Shown here: positions 43,899-53,257 of the stretch, piece after piece
How the letters are laid out: each line of letters starts with the position of its first letter
Position numbering within the stretch: position 1 is the first letter of the stretch
Assembly: GCF_016654015.1 (NCBI RefSeq)
Contig: NZ_JAEPWM010000008.1
Coordinates: forward strand, 62,001 to 126,000
Reading direction: 5' to 3'
DNA from: Ramlibacter ginsenosidimutans
GTDB taxonomy: Bacteria > Pseudomonadota > Gammaproteobacteria > Burkholderiales > Burkholderiaceae_C
DNA: 64,000 nt
Position numbers and translations under genes: made by a program
The notes under the pieces: model-generated
Told to the model about the DNA's origin: nothing
Database searches by the model: none
The model's input: the letters and a program-made list of their open reading frames with translations, nothing else

Positions 43899-45142
43899 AG
43901 GTCCTCTTCGTCACGTACGGCGGCGGCCACGTGGAGATGTGCCTGCCCGTGATGCGGGCCTTGCGCGAGGCGCAGCCCGGTTGCGAGGTGCAGCTCCTGG
44001 CGCTGACCACCGCGGCCGCCGTGGCGCGCCGCGCGGGCGAGCAACCGCTGGGCTTGCGCGATTTCTGCAAGGGACCCGAAGGCGAGCGGGCGCTGCGCTA
44101 CGGCGAACAGTTGATCGGCAACCAGCAGCACCCGGACGTGAGCCGCGAGGAGTCGCTGGCCTACCTGGGGCTGAACTTCATCGAGTGGGTGGATGCCGTC
44201 GGAGAGCGCGAGGCCTGGTCGCAATGGCGCGAAGGGGGACGGCACGCCTTCCGGCCGGTGAAGCTGATGCGGCGCATCCTCTCCGAGCTGAAGCCGGACG
44301 TGGTCGTCGCGACCAACTCGCCGCGCAGCGAACAGGCGGCGCTGCTCGCTGCGAGCACGCTCGGCATCCCCACGCTCTCGATGGTGGACCTGTTCGCCCT
44401 GCCGGGCGATCCCTACCGCGAGCGGCGCGTCCATGCAGATCGCATTGCCGTGCTGTCCGAAGGAACGCGGCGCAACCTGCTGGAAGCGGGCGTGCCGGCG
44501 GAACGCATCGTGGTGACCGGCAATCCGGCCTTCGACGAACTGGCGGGCGCGCAGGCAAGCGAAGCCGCGTCGCAGTTTCGGGCGGAGCGCGGCTGGGGCG
44601 ATCGCCCCGTCGTGCTGTGGGCCGGCCACATGGAACCCGCGGACGCGGATGCGCGCTGGGCCGGCGCGGCGCTCGGACAGGCCGTGCAGGACGCGTTGCT
44701 GCAGTGGACGCTCGCGCAGCCGGAAGCCTGTCTCGCCATTCGCTACCACCCCAACGAATGGCATCGCTTCACGCTGCCGGCTTCGCATGAACGCGTGCAC
44801 TGGAGCCAGCCGGATCGCGAGCCGCTGCTGCCCGTCCTGGCGGCATCGGACCTGGTCGTCGTGCAGGCGACCACCGTGGGCGCGCAGGCGCACGCGGCGG
44901 GCAAGCAGGTGCTGGGACTCGCGTTCTCGCCGCTGGTGCAGCGCTCGGGCATGGACTACGGCCGCCTGGGCCTGGGCACCCGTGTCGCCGACCTCGATGC
45001 CTTGCCGGCGCTGGTCGAGCAACAGCTCGCCGCCGCCCGTCGCGATGCGACCTCCGCCGGGCCGCGCGGGACGGCGGCGCAGCAGGTGGCGCGCGAAATT
45101 GCAGCACTGGCCGCGCGGCGGCCGCAAGGACATCGCGCATGA
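43895..45142 (+). CDS. GT-B-fold glycosyltransferase-like protein
   Basis: A 415-residue protein with a Rossmann start (MKVLFVTYGGGHVEMCLPVMRAL) and a second Rossmann half from about 200 (VVTGNPAFDELAG, then VVLWAGHMEP), ending with a SDLVVVQATTVGAQAHAAGKQVLGL donor-site region. This is the layout of GT-B transferases and of the UDP-GlcNAc 2-epimerase/CDP-glycerol-transferase superfamily. It is the only glycosyltransferase-like gene of the operon, besides the initiating transferase, and may transfer the CMP-activated sugar acid. No typical sialyltransferase motif is seen, so this is tentative. Confidence 0.7.
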   Translation: MKVLFVTYGGGHVEMCLPVMRALREAQPGCEVQLLALTTAAAVARRAGEQPLGLRDFCKGPEGERALRYGEQLIGNQQHPDVSREESLAYLGLNFIEWVDAVGEREAWSQWREGGRHAFRPVKLMRRILSELKPDVVVATNSPRSEQAALLAASTLGIPTLSMVDLFALPGDPYRERRVHADRIAVLSEGTRRNLLEAGVPAERIVVTGNPAFDELAGAQASEAASQFRAERGWGDRPVVLWAGHMEPADADARWAGAALGQAVQDALLQWTLAQPEACLAIRYHPNEWHRFTLPASHERVHWSQPDREPLLPVLAASDLVVVQATTVGAQAHAAGKQVLGLAFSPLVQRSGMDYGRLGLGTRVADLDALPALVEQQLAAARRDATSAGPRGTAAQQVAREIAALAARRPQGHRA

Positions 45143-45846
45143 AGGCGCCCCGCATTCTCGGACTCATCCTCGCCCGCGGCGGCAGCAAGCGGCTGCCGGG
45201 CAAGAACATCCGGCCGCTGGCCGGCAAGCCGCTGCTGGCGTGGAGCATCGAGGCCGCGCGCGCCTGCGCCGAGATCGCCGACGTGGTCGTCTCCACGGAC
45301 GATGAGGCGATCGCAGCAGTCGCCCGCGCGCACGGAGCCCGCGTGCCTTTCCTGCGTCCGCCCGCGCTCGCGGCGGACACCAGTACCTCTGCCGACGCGG
45401 CGCTGCATGCGCTCGCCTTCCTGCGCGAGCAGGAGGGTGCGCAGTTCGACGCGGTGCTGCTGCTGGAGCCGACCTCGCCGCTGCGCGCCAGCAGCGACCT
45501 GCCTGGCGTCGCGCGCCTGCTCGCGCAGCACTGGGACGACACCGACGCCGTCGTCACCGTGGGCCGCGTGCACCTGGAGCAGCCCGGCGTCATGAAGCGC
45601 ATGGACGCGCACGGGTGCCTCACGCCCTGGGTGGCCGGCAACGCCAGCGGCGAAGAGCCCGCGTGGTTCCCCTACGGAGTGGCCTACGCGGTCAAGACGG
45701 AGGCACTGGAGCGCCATCGCACCTTCTATCCGCCCCGCGTGCTCGGGTACACAATCGAACGCTGGCAGAACTACGAGGTCGACGACCTGTTCGACTTCCT
45801 CTGCGTGGAAGCGGTGATGCAACATTTCAAGGGGAAGCTGCCGTGA
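45139..45846 (+). CDS. Cytidylyltransferase (acylneuraminate/legionaminate CMP-synthetase, NeuA/LegF type)
   Basis: A 235-residue enzyme that activates a nonulosonic acid as its CMP derivative. The family signature LARGGSKRLPGKNIRPLAGKP is at 11-31, and DAVLLLEPTSPLR (about 103-115) is typical of this group. It is a single-domain form without the extra domain of animal or E. coli NeuA. The substrate follows from context: NeuB-, NeuC- and NeuD-type genes are in the same operon. It overlaps the genes on both sides by four bases. Confidence 0.87.
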   Translation: MKAPRILGLILARGGSKRLPGKNIRPLAGKPLLAWSIEAARACAEIADVVVSTDDEAIAAVARAHGARVPFLRPPALAADTSTSADAALHALAFLREQEGAQFDAVLLLEPTSPLRASSDLPGVARLLAQHWDDTDAVVTVGRVHLEQPGVMKRMDAHGCLTPWVAGNASGEEPAWFPYGVAYAVKTEALERHRTFYPPRVLGYTIERWQNYEVDDLFDFLCVEAVMQHFKGKLP

Positions 45847-46817
45847 AGGCGCTGGTGATCGGACTCGGCTCCATGGGACGCCGCCGCGTGCGCTGCCTGC
45901 GCCAGCTGGGCGCGGACAGCATCGAAGGCTTCGATGCGCGCGCGGACCGGCGCGCGCAGGCGGCGCAGGAGTACGGCATCGCCGTGCGCGAGCAACTCGC
46001 CGGCGAGGACCTGCGCGCCTTCGACGTGGTGGTCATCTCCACGCCACCCGATGCCCATCACACGGCGATCGCGTGGGCCATCGCCGCCGGCAAGCCGTGC
46101 TTCGTCGAGGCCAGCGTGATCCGCGATCCGCTGCCCGCGCTGGCCGAACAGGCGAAAGCCAGGGGCGTGCTGGTCGCGCCTTCGTGCACGCTGCGCTTCC
46201 ACTCCGCGATCCGCGAGATCACGCAGATCGTGCATTCGCGCCGCTACGGCAAGGTGTGCAACTTCTCCTATCACTGCGGCCAGTACCTGCCGGACTGGCA
46301 TCCGTGGGAGAAGGTCAGCGACTATTACGTGTCCAACCCGCTCACCGGTGGCGCGCGCGAGATCGTGCCCTTCGAGCTGACCTGGATGGTGGACGCCTTC
46401 GGCTGGCCGCAGCAGGTGCAGGGCACGAAGATGCGCACGGCCGATGTGGGCGCGCCCATCGACGACACCTACGCTGCGCTGCTGCGCTTCGACGGCTTTG
46501 TCGGTACGCTGGTCGTGGACGTGGTTGCCCGGCAGGCCGTGCGCAAGCTCACGCTCAACTTCGAACGCGCGTCCCTCTCCTGGGACTGGGACAGCGGCGT
46601 CGTTCGTGTCTGGGAAGCCGAGCCGGGCCGGCTGGTCGAACTGCACCAGCCGAAGACCGTGGCCCACGCCGGCTACCACCAGAACATCGGCGAGGCGATG
46701 TACGTCGCCGAGATCGCAGCCTTCCTCGCCGCCGCCCAGGGCCGCGGCGCCTTCCCCCATTCCCTGCAGGACGACATCCGCGTGCTGTCGCTGCTGGAGC
46801 AGATCGAGACGCCATGA
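45843..46817 (+). CDS. Gfo/Idh/MocA-family oxidoreductase, atypical
   Basis: A 324-residue protein with an N-terminal NAD(P)-binding Rossmann fold (VIGLGSMGRRR, 5-15; VVVISTPPDAHHTAIAWAI, 62-80) and a C-terminal domain of the Gfo/Idh/MocA kind. Two hallmark motifs are altered. The EKP motif, whose Lys is catalytic in most members, reads FVEASV (Ala90 in the Lys place), and the usual DxGxHxxD pattern is replaced by EIVPFELTWMVD. It may use different chemistry, or act on a substrate that does not need the Lys. The start is GTG overlapping the upstream stop. It sits with an aminotransferase and an SDR, probably acting on the same intermediate. Confidence 0.82.
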   Translation: MKALVIGLGSMGRRRVRCLRQLGADSIEGFDARADRRAQAAQEYGIAVREQLAGEDLRAFDVVVISTPPDAHHTAIAWAIAAGKPCFVEASVIRDPLPALAEQAKARGVLVAPSCTLRFHSAIREITQIVHSRRYGKVCNFSYHCGQYLPDWHPWEKVSDYYVSNPLTGGAREIVPFELTWMVDAFGWPQQVQGTKMRTADVGAPIDDTYAALLRFDGFVGTLVVDVVARQAVRKLTLNFERASLSWDWDSGVVRVWEAEPGRLVELHQPKTVAHAGYHQNIGEAMYVAEIAAFLAAAQGRGAFPHSLQDDIRVLSLLEQIETP

Positions 46818-48172
46818 GCCTGTCGTACAGCGAGCGCCTGCACCGCGTGATTCCCGGCGGCGCCCACACCTATTCCCGCGGCGACGACCAGTATCCGGCC
46901 AACGCGCCCGAGATCCTGGTGAGCGGCAAGGGCGCGACCGTCACCGCCGCCGACGGCCTCACGCTGCTCGATTACGGCATGGGCCTGCGCGCAGTCACGC
47001 TGGGCTATGCCGACGAGCGCATCAACCGCGCTGCGATCCGCGGCATGGAGCTGGGCGTGAACCTCACGCGCGCCTCCGTGCTGGAACTCGAGGCCGCCGA
47101 GAAGCTCGTGAGCCTCATCGCCGGGGCCGACATGGTGAAGTTCGCGAAGAACGGCTCGAACGTCACCACGGCTGCGGCCAAGGTCGCGCGCGCATACACG
47201 GGCCGGCGCTACATCTGCGTGCCGCGCCAGCATCCCTTCTTCTCCTTCGACGACTGGTTCATCGGCGCGACCGCCATCAAGCGCGGCATTCCCGACGTGC
47301 ACCACGCCACGACGCTGGTGTTCGACTACGGCGACGTGGCGAGCCTGCAGAAGCTGTTCGACGAACATCCCGGCCAGATCGCCGGCGTGATGCTGGAGCC
47401 GGCGACCACCGTGGGTCCCTGCGACGGCGCACCGGGCTACGACCGGCTGCGCGTGCCTACGCCCGCCATCGCGCAGTGGCCGGGCAACTTCCTCAAGCAG
47501 GTGCAGGCGCTGTGCCGGCGCGAGGGCGCGCTCTTCATCCTCGACGAGATGATCACCGGCTTCCGCTGGGACCTGCACGGCGCGCAGCACCTGTTCGACG
47601 TGCAGCCGGACCTGAGCACCTTCGGCAAGGGCATGGCCAACGGTTTCGCCGTGGCGGCGCTGGTGGGCCGGCGCGAGGTGATGGAAGTCGGCGCCATCAA
47701 CAAGCCGGGCCAGGAGCGCACCTTCCTCGTCTCCACCACGCACGGTGGCGAGATGGCCAGCCTCGCGGCCTTCCTCGAAACCGTCGCGGTGTACGAGGAG
47801 AAGGACGTGGTGAAGCACCTCTGGGATTACGGCGCGAAGCTGTCGCTGGGCCTCGAAGCGCTCGCGCGCGAAGTCGGTGTCGCCGCTTCCTTCCAGATGC
47901 AGGGCAGCGCCGTGTCGCTGAACTACGTCACTTTCGACCGCGCAGGCCAGCCCAGCCTGCCGCTGCGCACGTTGTTCTCGCAGGAGATGATCCGCAACGG
48001 CGTGCTGATGCCCTGGATCGCCCAGAGCTTCGCGCACGGCGAGGCGCAACTGCAGCAGACGCTGGAGGCGGCCCGCAAGGCGCTGGCCGTCTACGCGCAG
48101 GCGCTGGAAAGCGGCGTCGAGCGCTTCCTCCAAGGTCCCGCGATCAAGCCGGTCTTCCGGCAATTCAATTGA
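46814..48172 (+). CDS. Class III aminotransferase (glutamate-1-semialdehyde aminotransferase-like)
   Basis: A 452-residue PLP enzyme of aminotransferase class III. The PLP-binding Lys is 272 in TFGKGMANGF and the cofactor Asp is 244 in FILDEMITGF. It resembles GSA 2,1-aminomutase in overall pattern but lies in the glycan operon, away from heme genes, so it more likely aminates a keto-sugar or sugar-acid intermediate, or moves an amino group. Its neighbours are an atypical Gfo/Idh/MocA protein and an SDR. It overlaps the upstream gene by ATGA and the SDR start by one base (TGATG). Confidence 0.85.
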   Translation: MSLSYSERLHRVIPGGAHTYSRGDDQYPANAPEILVSGKGATVTAADGLTLLDYGMGLRAVTLGYADERINRAAIRGMELGVNLTRASVLELEAAEKLVSLIAGADMVKFAKNGSNVTTAAAKVARAYTGRRYICVPRQHPFFSFDDWFIGATAIKRGIPDVHHATTLVFDYGDVASLQKLFDEHPGQIAGVMLEPATTVGPCDGAPGYDRLRVPTPAIAQWPGNFLKQVQALCRREGALFILDEMITGFRWDLHGAQHLFDVQPDLSTFGKGMANGFAVAALVGRREVMEVGAINKPGQERTFLVSTTHGGEMASLAAFLETVAVYEEKDVVKHLWDYGAKLSLGLEALAREVGVAASFQMQGSAVSLNYVTFDRAGQPSLPLRTLFSQEMIRNGVLMPWIAQSFAHGEAQLQQTLEAARKALAVYAQALESGVERFLQGPAIKPVFRQFN

Positions 48173-48960
48173 TGTCCGCCAACGCTTTCCGCCTCGACGG
48201 CAAGACCATCGCCATGACCGGCGCCGCCGGCATCCTGGGGCAGGGCGCAGTCGCGGCCTTCCTGGATGCGGGTGCGCGGGTTTGCGCGCTCGATCGCAGC
48301 GCGGCCGACCTCGCCAAGCTAGGTGACCACGGCGATCGCCTGCTGAAGATCGCCACCGACGTCAGCGACGCCGCCAGCGTGCGCGCCGCGGCCGACCGGC
48401 TGCACGCGCACTGGGGGCCGGCCGACGTCCTGTTCAACAACGCCGCCACCAAGAGCGAGAACTTCTTCGCGCCCTTCGAGGAGTTCCCGCTCGCCGACTG
48501 GAACGAGGTGCTGTCCGTCAACCTCACCGGCGCGATGCTGTGCGCGCAGGCCTTCGGCGCGCCGATGGCGCAGCGCGGACGCGGCGCCATCGTCAACACG
48601 CTCTCCATCTACGGCATCGTCGCGCCCGACCAGCGCATCTACGAAGGTTCGGAATACGAAGGCCGCGCGATCAATACGCCCGCGATCTACTCGGCGAGCA
48701 AGGCGGGCCTGTGGGGACTCACGCAGTACCTGGCCAGCTACTGGGGCGGGCAGGGCGTGCGCGTCAACGCGATCACGCCCGGCGGTGTCTTCAGCGGCCA
48801 GAACGAGACCTTCGTGCGCAACTACGCGCAGCGCGTGCCGCTGGGCCGCATGGCCTCGCGCGAGGACATCGTCAACGGCATGGTGTTCCTGGCGAGCGAT
48901 GCGTCCTCGTACCTGAACGGCCACAACCTCGTGGTCGACGGCGGCTGGACGGTGTGGTGA
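48172..48960 (+). CDS. Short-chain dehydrogenase/reductase (SDR)
   Basis: A 262-residue classical SDR. The cofactor loop is TGAAGILGQG (16-25), a variant of TGxxxGxG. NNAATK, the catalytic Ser in NTLSIYG and YSASK (about 168-172) are present, and the C-terminus VDGGWTVW is typical. It probably reduces or oxidises a sugar hydroxyl/ketone in the pathway. It resembles the PtmA-type SDRs found beside legionaminate genes in other bacteria, but this is context inference. The ATG overlaps the upstream stop (TGATG), and its own stop overlaps the NeuB-type start. Confidence 0.87.
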   Translation: MSANAFRLDGKTIAMTGAAGILGQGAVAAFLDAGARVCALDRSAADLAKLGDHGDRLLKIATDVSDAASVRAAADRLHAHWGPADVLFNNAATKSENFFAPFEEFPLADWNEVLSVNLTGAMLCAQAFGAPMAQRGRGAIVNTLSIYGIVAPDQRIYEGSEYEGRAINTPAIYSASKAGLWGLTQYLASYWGGQGVRVNAITPGGVFSGQNETFVRNYAQRVPLGRMASREDIVNGMVFLASDASSYLNGHNLVVDGGWTVW

Positions 48961-49991
48961 TGGACACGGTGTTCGTCATCGCCGAAGCGGGCGTCAACCA
49001 CAATGGTGAGCTCGCGCTGGCGCTCCAGCTGTGCGACCGGGCGCGCGAGGCCGGCGCGGACGCGGTGAAGTTCCAGACCTTCCGCGCCGAGGACCTGGTG
49101 GTGCCTGGCGCGCCGACGGCGGCCTACCAGCAGCGGCAGACCGGCGAGCAGGACCAGTTCGCGATGCTGCGCAAGCTGGAGCTCTCGCCGGAACAGCACG
49201 AACGCATCAAGGCGCACTGCGACGGCATCGGCATCGAGTTCTTCTCCACGCCGTTCTCGGTGGGCGCGGTGGACCTGCTGGTCGCGCTGGGCGTGCGCCG
49301 CATGAAGCTGCCATCGGGCGAACTCACGCACCGCGCGCTGGTGCAGCGCGCCTGCGCCACCGGCCTGCCCGTGCTGCTGTCCACCGGCATGGCGACGCTG
49401 GACGAAGTGCGCGAGGCGCTCGCGTGGGCGCGCGAGGTGCGCGGCTCGCTCTCCGGCATGACGGTCCTGCACTGCACCTCTGCGTATCCCGCACCCGACG
49501 ACGCCCTGAACCTGCGCGCGATCGTGACGATGCGCGAGGCCTTGCAGCTGCCGGTCGGCTACTCCGACCACAGCACGGGCGTCGAGGCGGCGCTGGCGGC
49601 CGTGAGCCTCGGCGCGACCGTCGTCGAAAAGCACCTGACCCTGGACCGGCAACTGCCCGGCCCGGACCACGCGGCCTCGCTGGAGCCGGCGGAGTTCGGC
49701 GCCATGGTGCGCGGCATCCGGCGCATCCAGTCCATGCTGGGCGACGGGCTCAAGGTGCCGCGCCACCAGGAGATGGACGCGGCGCGCGTGGCCCGCCGCA
49801 GCATCGTGGCCGCGGTCGACATTCCCGCCGGTGCCGCGCTGGACGATGCGATGCTGGCCTGCCGCCGCCCCGCCACCGGCATCGCGCCGCGCGAATGGGA
49901 TGGCGTCATCGGCAGCACCGCGCGCCATGCCATCGCCGCGGGCACGGTGCTGCAATGGGACCTGCTGCAGGCGCGAGGCGGCCCGCGATGA
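48960..49991 (+). CDS. neuB: NeuB-type N-acetylneuraminate/legionaminate synthase family
   Basis: A 343-residue synthase that condenses phosphoenolpyruvate with an N-acetylated mannosamine-type sugar to form a nonulosonic acid. The TIM-barrel (about 1-260) begins with VFVIAEAGVNHNGELALAL and contains DAVKFQTF, FFSTPFS, KLPSGELTH, STGMATLDEV and a GYSDHSTG stretch, all family hallmarks. A C-terminal SAF antifreeze-like domain (about 280-340) closes over the active site in dimers. The precise acid (sialic, legionaminic or other) is set by the upstream sugar; the other genes favour a di-N-acyl-deoxy acid. It is coupled to both neighbours. Confidence 0.9.
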   Translation: MDTVFVIAEAGVNHNGELALALQLCDRAREAGADAVKFQTFRAEDLVVPGAPTAAYQQRQTGEQDQFAMLRKLELSPEQHERIKAHCDGIGIEFFSTPFSVGAVDLLVALGVRRMKLPSGELTHRALVQRACATGLPVLLSTGMATLDEVREALAWAREVRGSLSGMTVLHCTSAYPAPDDALNLRAIVTMREALQLPVGYSDHSTGVEAALAAVSLGATVVEKHLTLDRQLPGPDHAASLEPAEFGAMVRGIRRIQSMLGDGLKVPRHQEMDAARVARRSIVAAVDIPAGAALDDAMLACRRPATGIAPREWDGVIGSTARHAIAAGTVLQWDLLQARGGPR

Positions 49992-51124
49992 GCGCACGGC
50001 GCATCCTCTATCTCACCGGGACGCGGGCCGACTTCGGCCTCATGCAGTCCACGCTGCAGCGCATCCAGTCCACGCCGGGGCTCGCGGTCCAGGTCGCCGT
50101 CACGGGAACGCACCTGAGTGCGGAGCATGGCGGCACGCTGGCCGAGGTGAAGGCGAGCGGCCTGCCCGTGCTCGCCGAGATCCCGGTCGACGTGCTCACG
50201 CGCACCGGCGCCAGCATGGCGCTCGCGATCGCGGACGTGCTCCGCGGCCTGGTGCCGCTGCTGGAACGCTCGCGGCCCGATGCCTTGCTGCTGCTCGGTG
50301 ACCGCGGCGAGATGCTCGCCGGCGCACTCGCGGCGCTGCACGTGGGCGTTCCCAGCGTGCACCTGCACGGCGGCGAGCGCTCGGGCACGGTGGACGAGCC
50401 GGTGCGGCACGCGATCAGCAAGCTGGCCGGCTACCACTTTGTCGCGACCGAGGGCGCACGCGAGCGCCTGCTGAAGATGGGCGAAGCGGCGGAACGCATC
50501 TTCGTGACCGGGGCGCCGGGGCTCGACGGCCTGCAGGCGCACGCCGCAGCCACGCGCGAGGACACGCTCGCTTCGCTGGGCCTGCCCGCCGGATCGCCCT
50601 TCGTGCTGGCGCTGTTCCACCCGGTCGTGCAGCAGGCGAGCGAGGCCGCGCAGCAGACGCGCATCGTCATGCAGGCCTTGCGCGAACTGGGCTTGCCCGT
50701 GCTGTGGCTGGACCCGAATGCTGATGCCGGCTCGCGCGCCATCCTCGATGCGCTGGCCGACGCCGACCTGCCACCCGGATCGCAGCGCGTGCAGCATCTG
50801 CCGCGCGCGCGTTTCCTGGCCGCGATGCGCCACTGCGCGGTGATGGCCGGCAATTCTTCCTCCGGCATCATCGAGGCCGCCAGCTTCGGCACGCCGGTGG
50901 TGAACATCGGCGCGCGCCAGTTCATGCGCGAGCACGGTCCCAACGTGATCGACGTCGCCGTCGATGCCGCGTCCATCCTGCAGGCGCTGCGCGCGCAGGC
51001 CGGGCACGGCCCGTGGCCATGGGACAATCCCTGGGGCGACGGCCGCGCCGGCGAACGCATCGCGCAAATGCTCGCGCGCCTGCCGCTGGACCGCGCCGTG
51101 CTGGAAAAGACCAACAGCTACTGA
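49988..51124 (+). CDS. neuC: NeuC-type hydrolysing UDP-sugar 2-epimerase
   Basis: A 378-residue enzyme of the UDP-GlcNAc 2-epimerase (hydrolysing) family, which releases a mannosamine-type sugar from its UDP form. Hallmarks are LTGTRADFGLM (9-19), LLLLGDRGEMLAGALAAL (about 98-115), HLHGGERSGTVDEPVRHAISKL (about 123-144) and GNSSSGIIEA (about 288-297). In the legionaminate pathway the matching step is done by LegG. Start ATG overlaps the synthase stop. With NeuB and the cytidylyltransferase it forms the core of the sugar-acid route. Confidence 0.88.
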   Translation: MSARRILYLTGTRADFGLMQSTLQRIQSTPGLAVQVAVTGTHLSAEHGGTLAEVKASGLPVLAEIPVDVLTRTGASMALAIADVLRGLVPLLERSRPDALLLLGDRGEMLAGALAALHVGVPSVHLHGGERSGTVDEPVRHAISKLAGYHFVATEGARERLLKMGEAAERIFVTGAPGLDGLQAHAAATREDTLASLGLPAGSPFVLALFHPVVQQASEAAQQTRIVMQALRELGLPVLWLDPNADAGSRAILDALADADLPPGSQRVQHLPRARFLAAMRHCAVMAGNSSSGIIEAASFGTPVVNIGARQFMREHGPNVIDVAVDAASILQALRAQAGHGPWPWDNPWGDGRAGERIAQMLARLPLDRAVLEKTNSY

Positions 51125-51125
51125 C

Positions 51126-51748
51126 GTGCCCGACTCCCGCAATCCCAGCACTCTCCTCGTCCTCGGCGCCGGCGGCCATGGTCGCGTGGTGGCCGACGCC
51201 GCGCTCGCGCAGGGACGCTGGGCGCAGGTGCGCATGGCCGATCGCGACGCCGCCCGCGTGGGCGAGGAAGTGCTGCCCGGCCTGCGGGTCGAGCCGCTGG
51301 CCGAAGCGGTGGCGGCCAGCACGCAGGTGCACGTCGCGATCGGCTCGGCCGCATCGCGCCGCCGCGAATGCGAGGCGGTCGGCCTGCCGCTCGCATCCGT
51401 CGTTCATCCGCACGCCTGCGTCTCGGCCCACGCGGTGCTGGGCGACGGCTGCTTCGTCGCGGCGGGGGCGGTGGTCGCACCGGGCGCGCGCCTGGGCACC
51501 TCCGTCATCGTCAACCACGCGGCCGTCGTCGATCACGACGTGCACGTCGGCGACTTCAGCCACGTCGCGCCGGGCGTCACCCTCGGCGGCAACGTGCGCG
51601 TCGGCGCGCGCGTGCTGGTCGGCGCGGGCGCGAACGTGCTGCCGGGCGTGCGCATAGCCGACGACGTGGTCGTGGGTGCCGGCGCAGTGGTGCGCGGCGA
51701 CCTCGATGCGCCGGGCACCTATGCCGGCGTGCCCGCGAGGAGGGTGCG

Positions 51749-51752
<4 letters not shown>
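51126..51752 (+). CDS. NeuD/PglD-type sugar O/N-acyltransferase
   Basis: A 208-residue acetyltransferase. The N-terminal part (about 8-70) is a Rossmann-like sugar-nucleotide-binding domain (LVLGAGGHGRVVADAAL). The C-terminal part (about 90-205) is a left-handed beta-helix made of hexapeptide repeats (VSAHAVLGDGCFVAAGAVV and following), with the catalytic His in VVDHDVHVGDF. PglD-type enzymes N-acetylate UDP-4-amino-sugars and NeuD-type enzymes O-acetylate sialic acid; with the 4,6-dehydratase and aminotransferase next to it, the former is more likely. The start is GTG, one base after the NeuC-type stop. Confidence 0.87.

Positions 51753-53240
<1,488 letters not shown>

Positions 53241-53257
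<17 letters not shown>

Noticed and set aside
46814-48172. Calling this gene hemL (heme biosynthesis)
   Set aside because: Although GSA-aminomutase-like, it sits in the middle of a glycan operon and lacks heme-gene neighbours.
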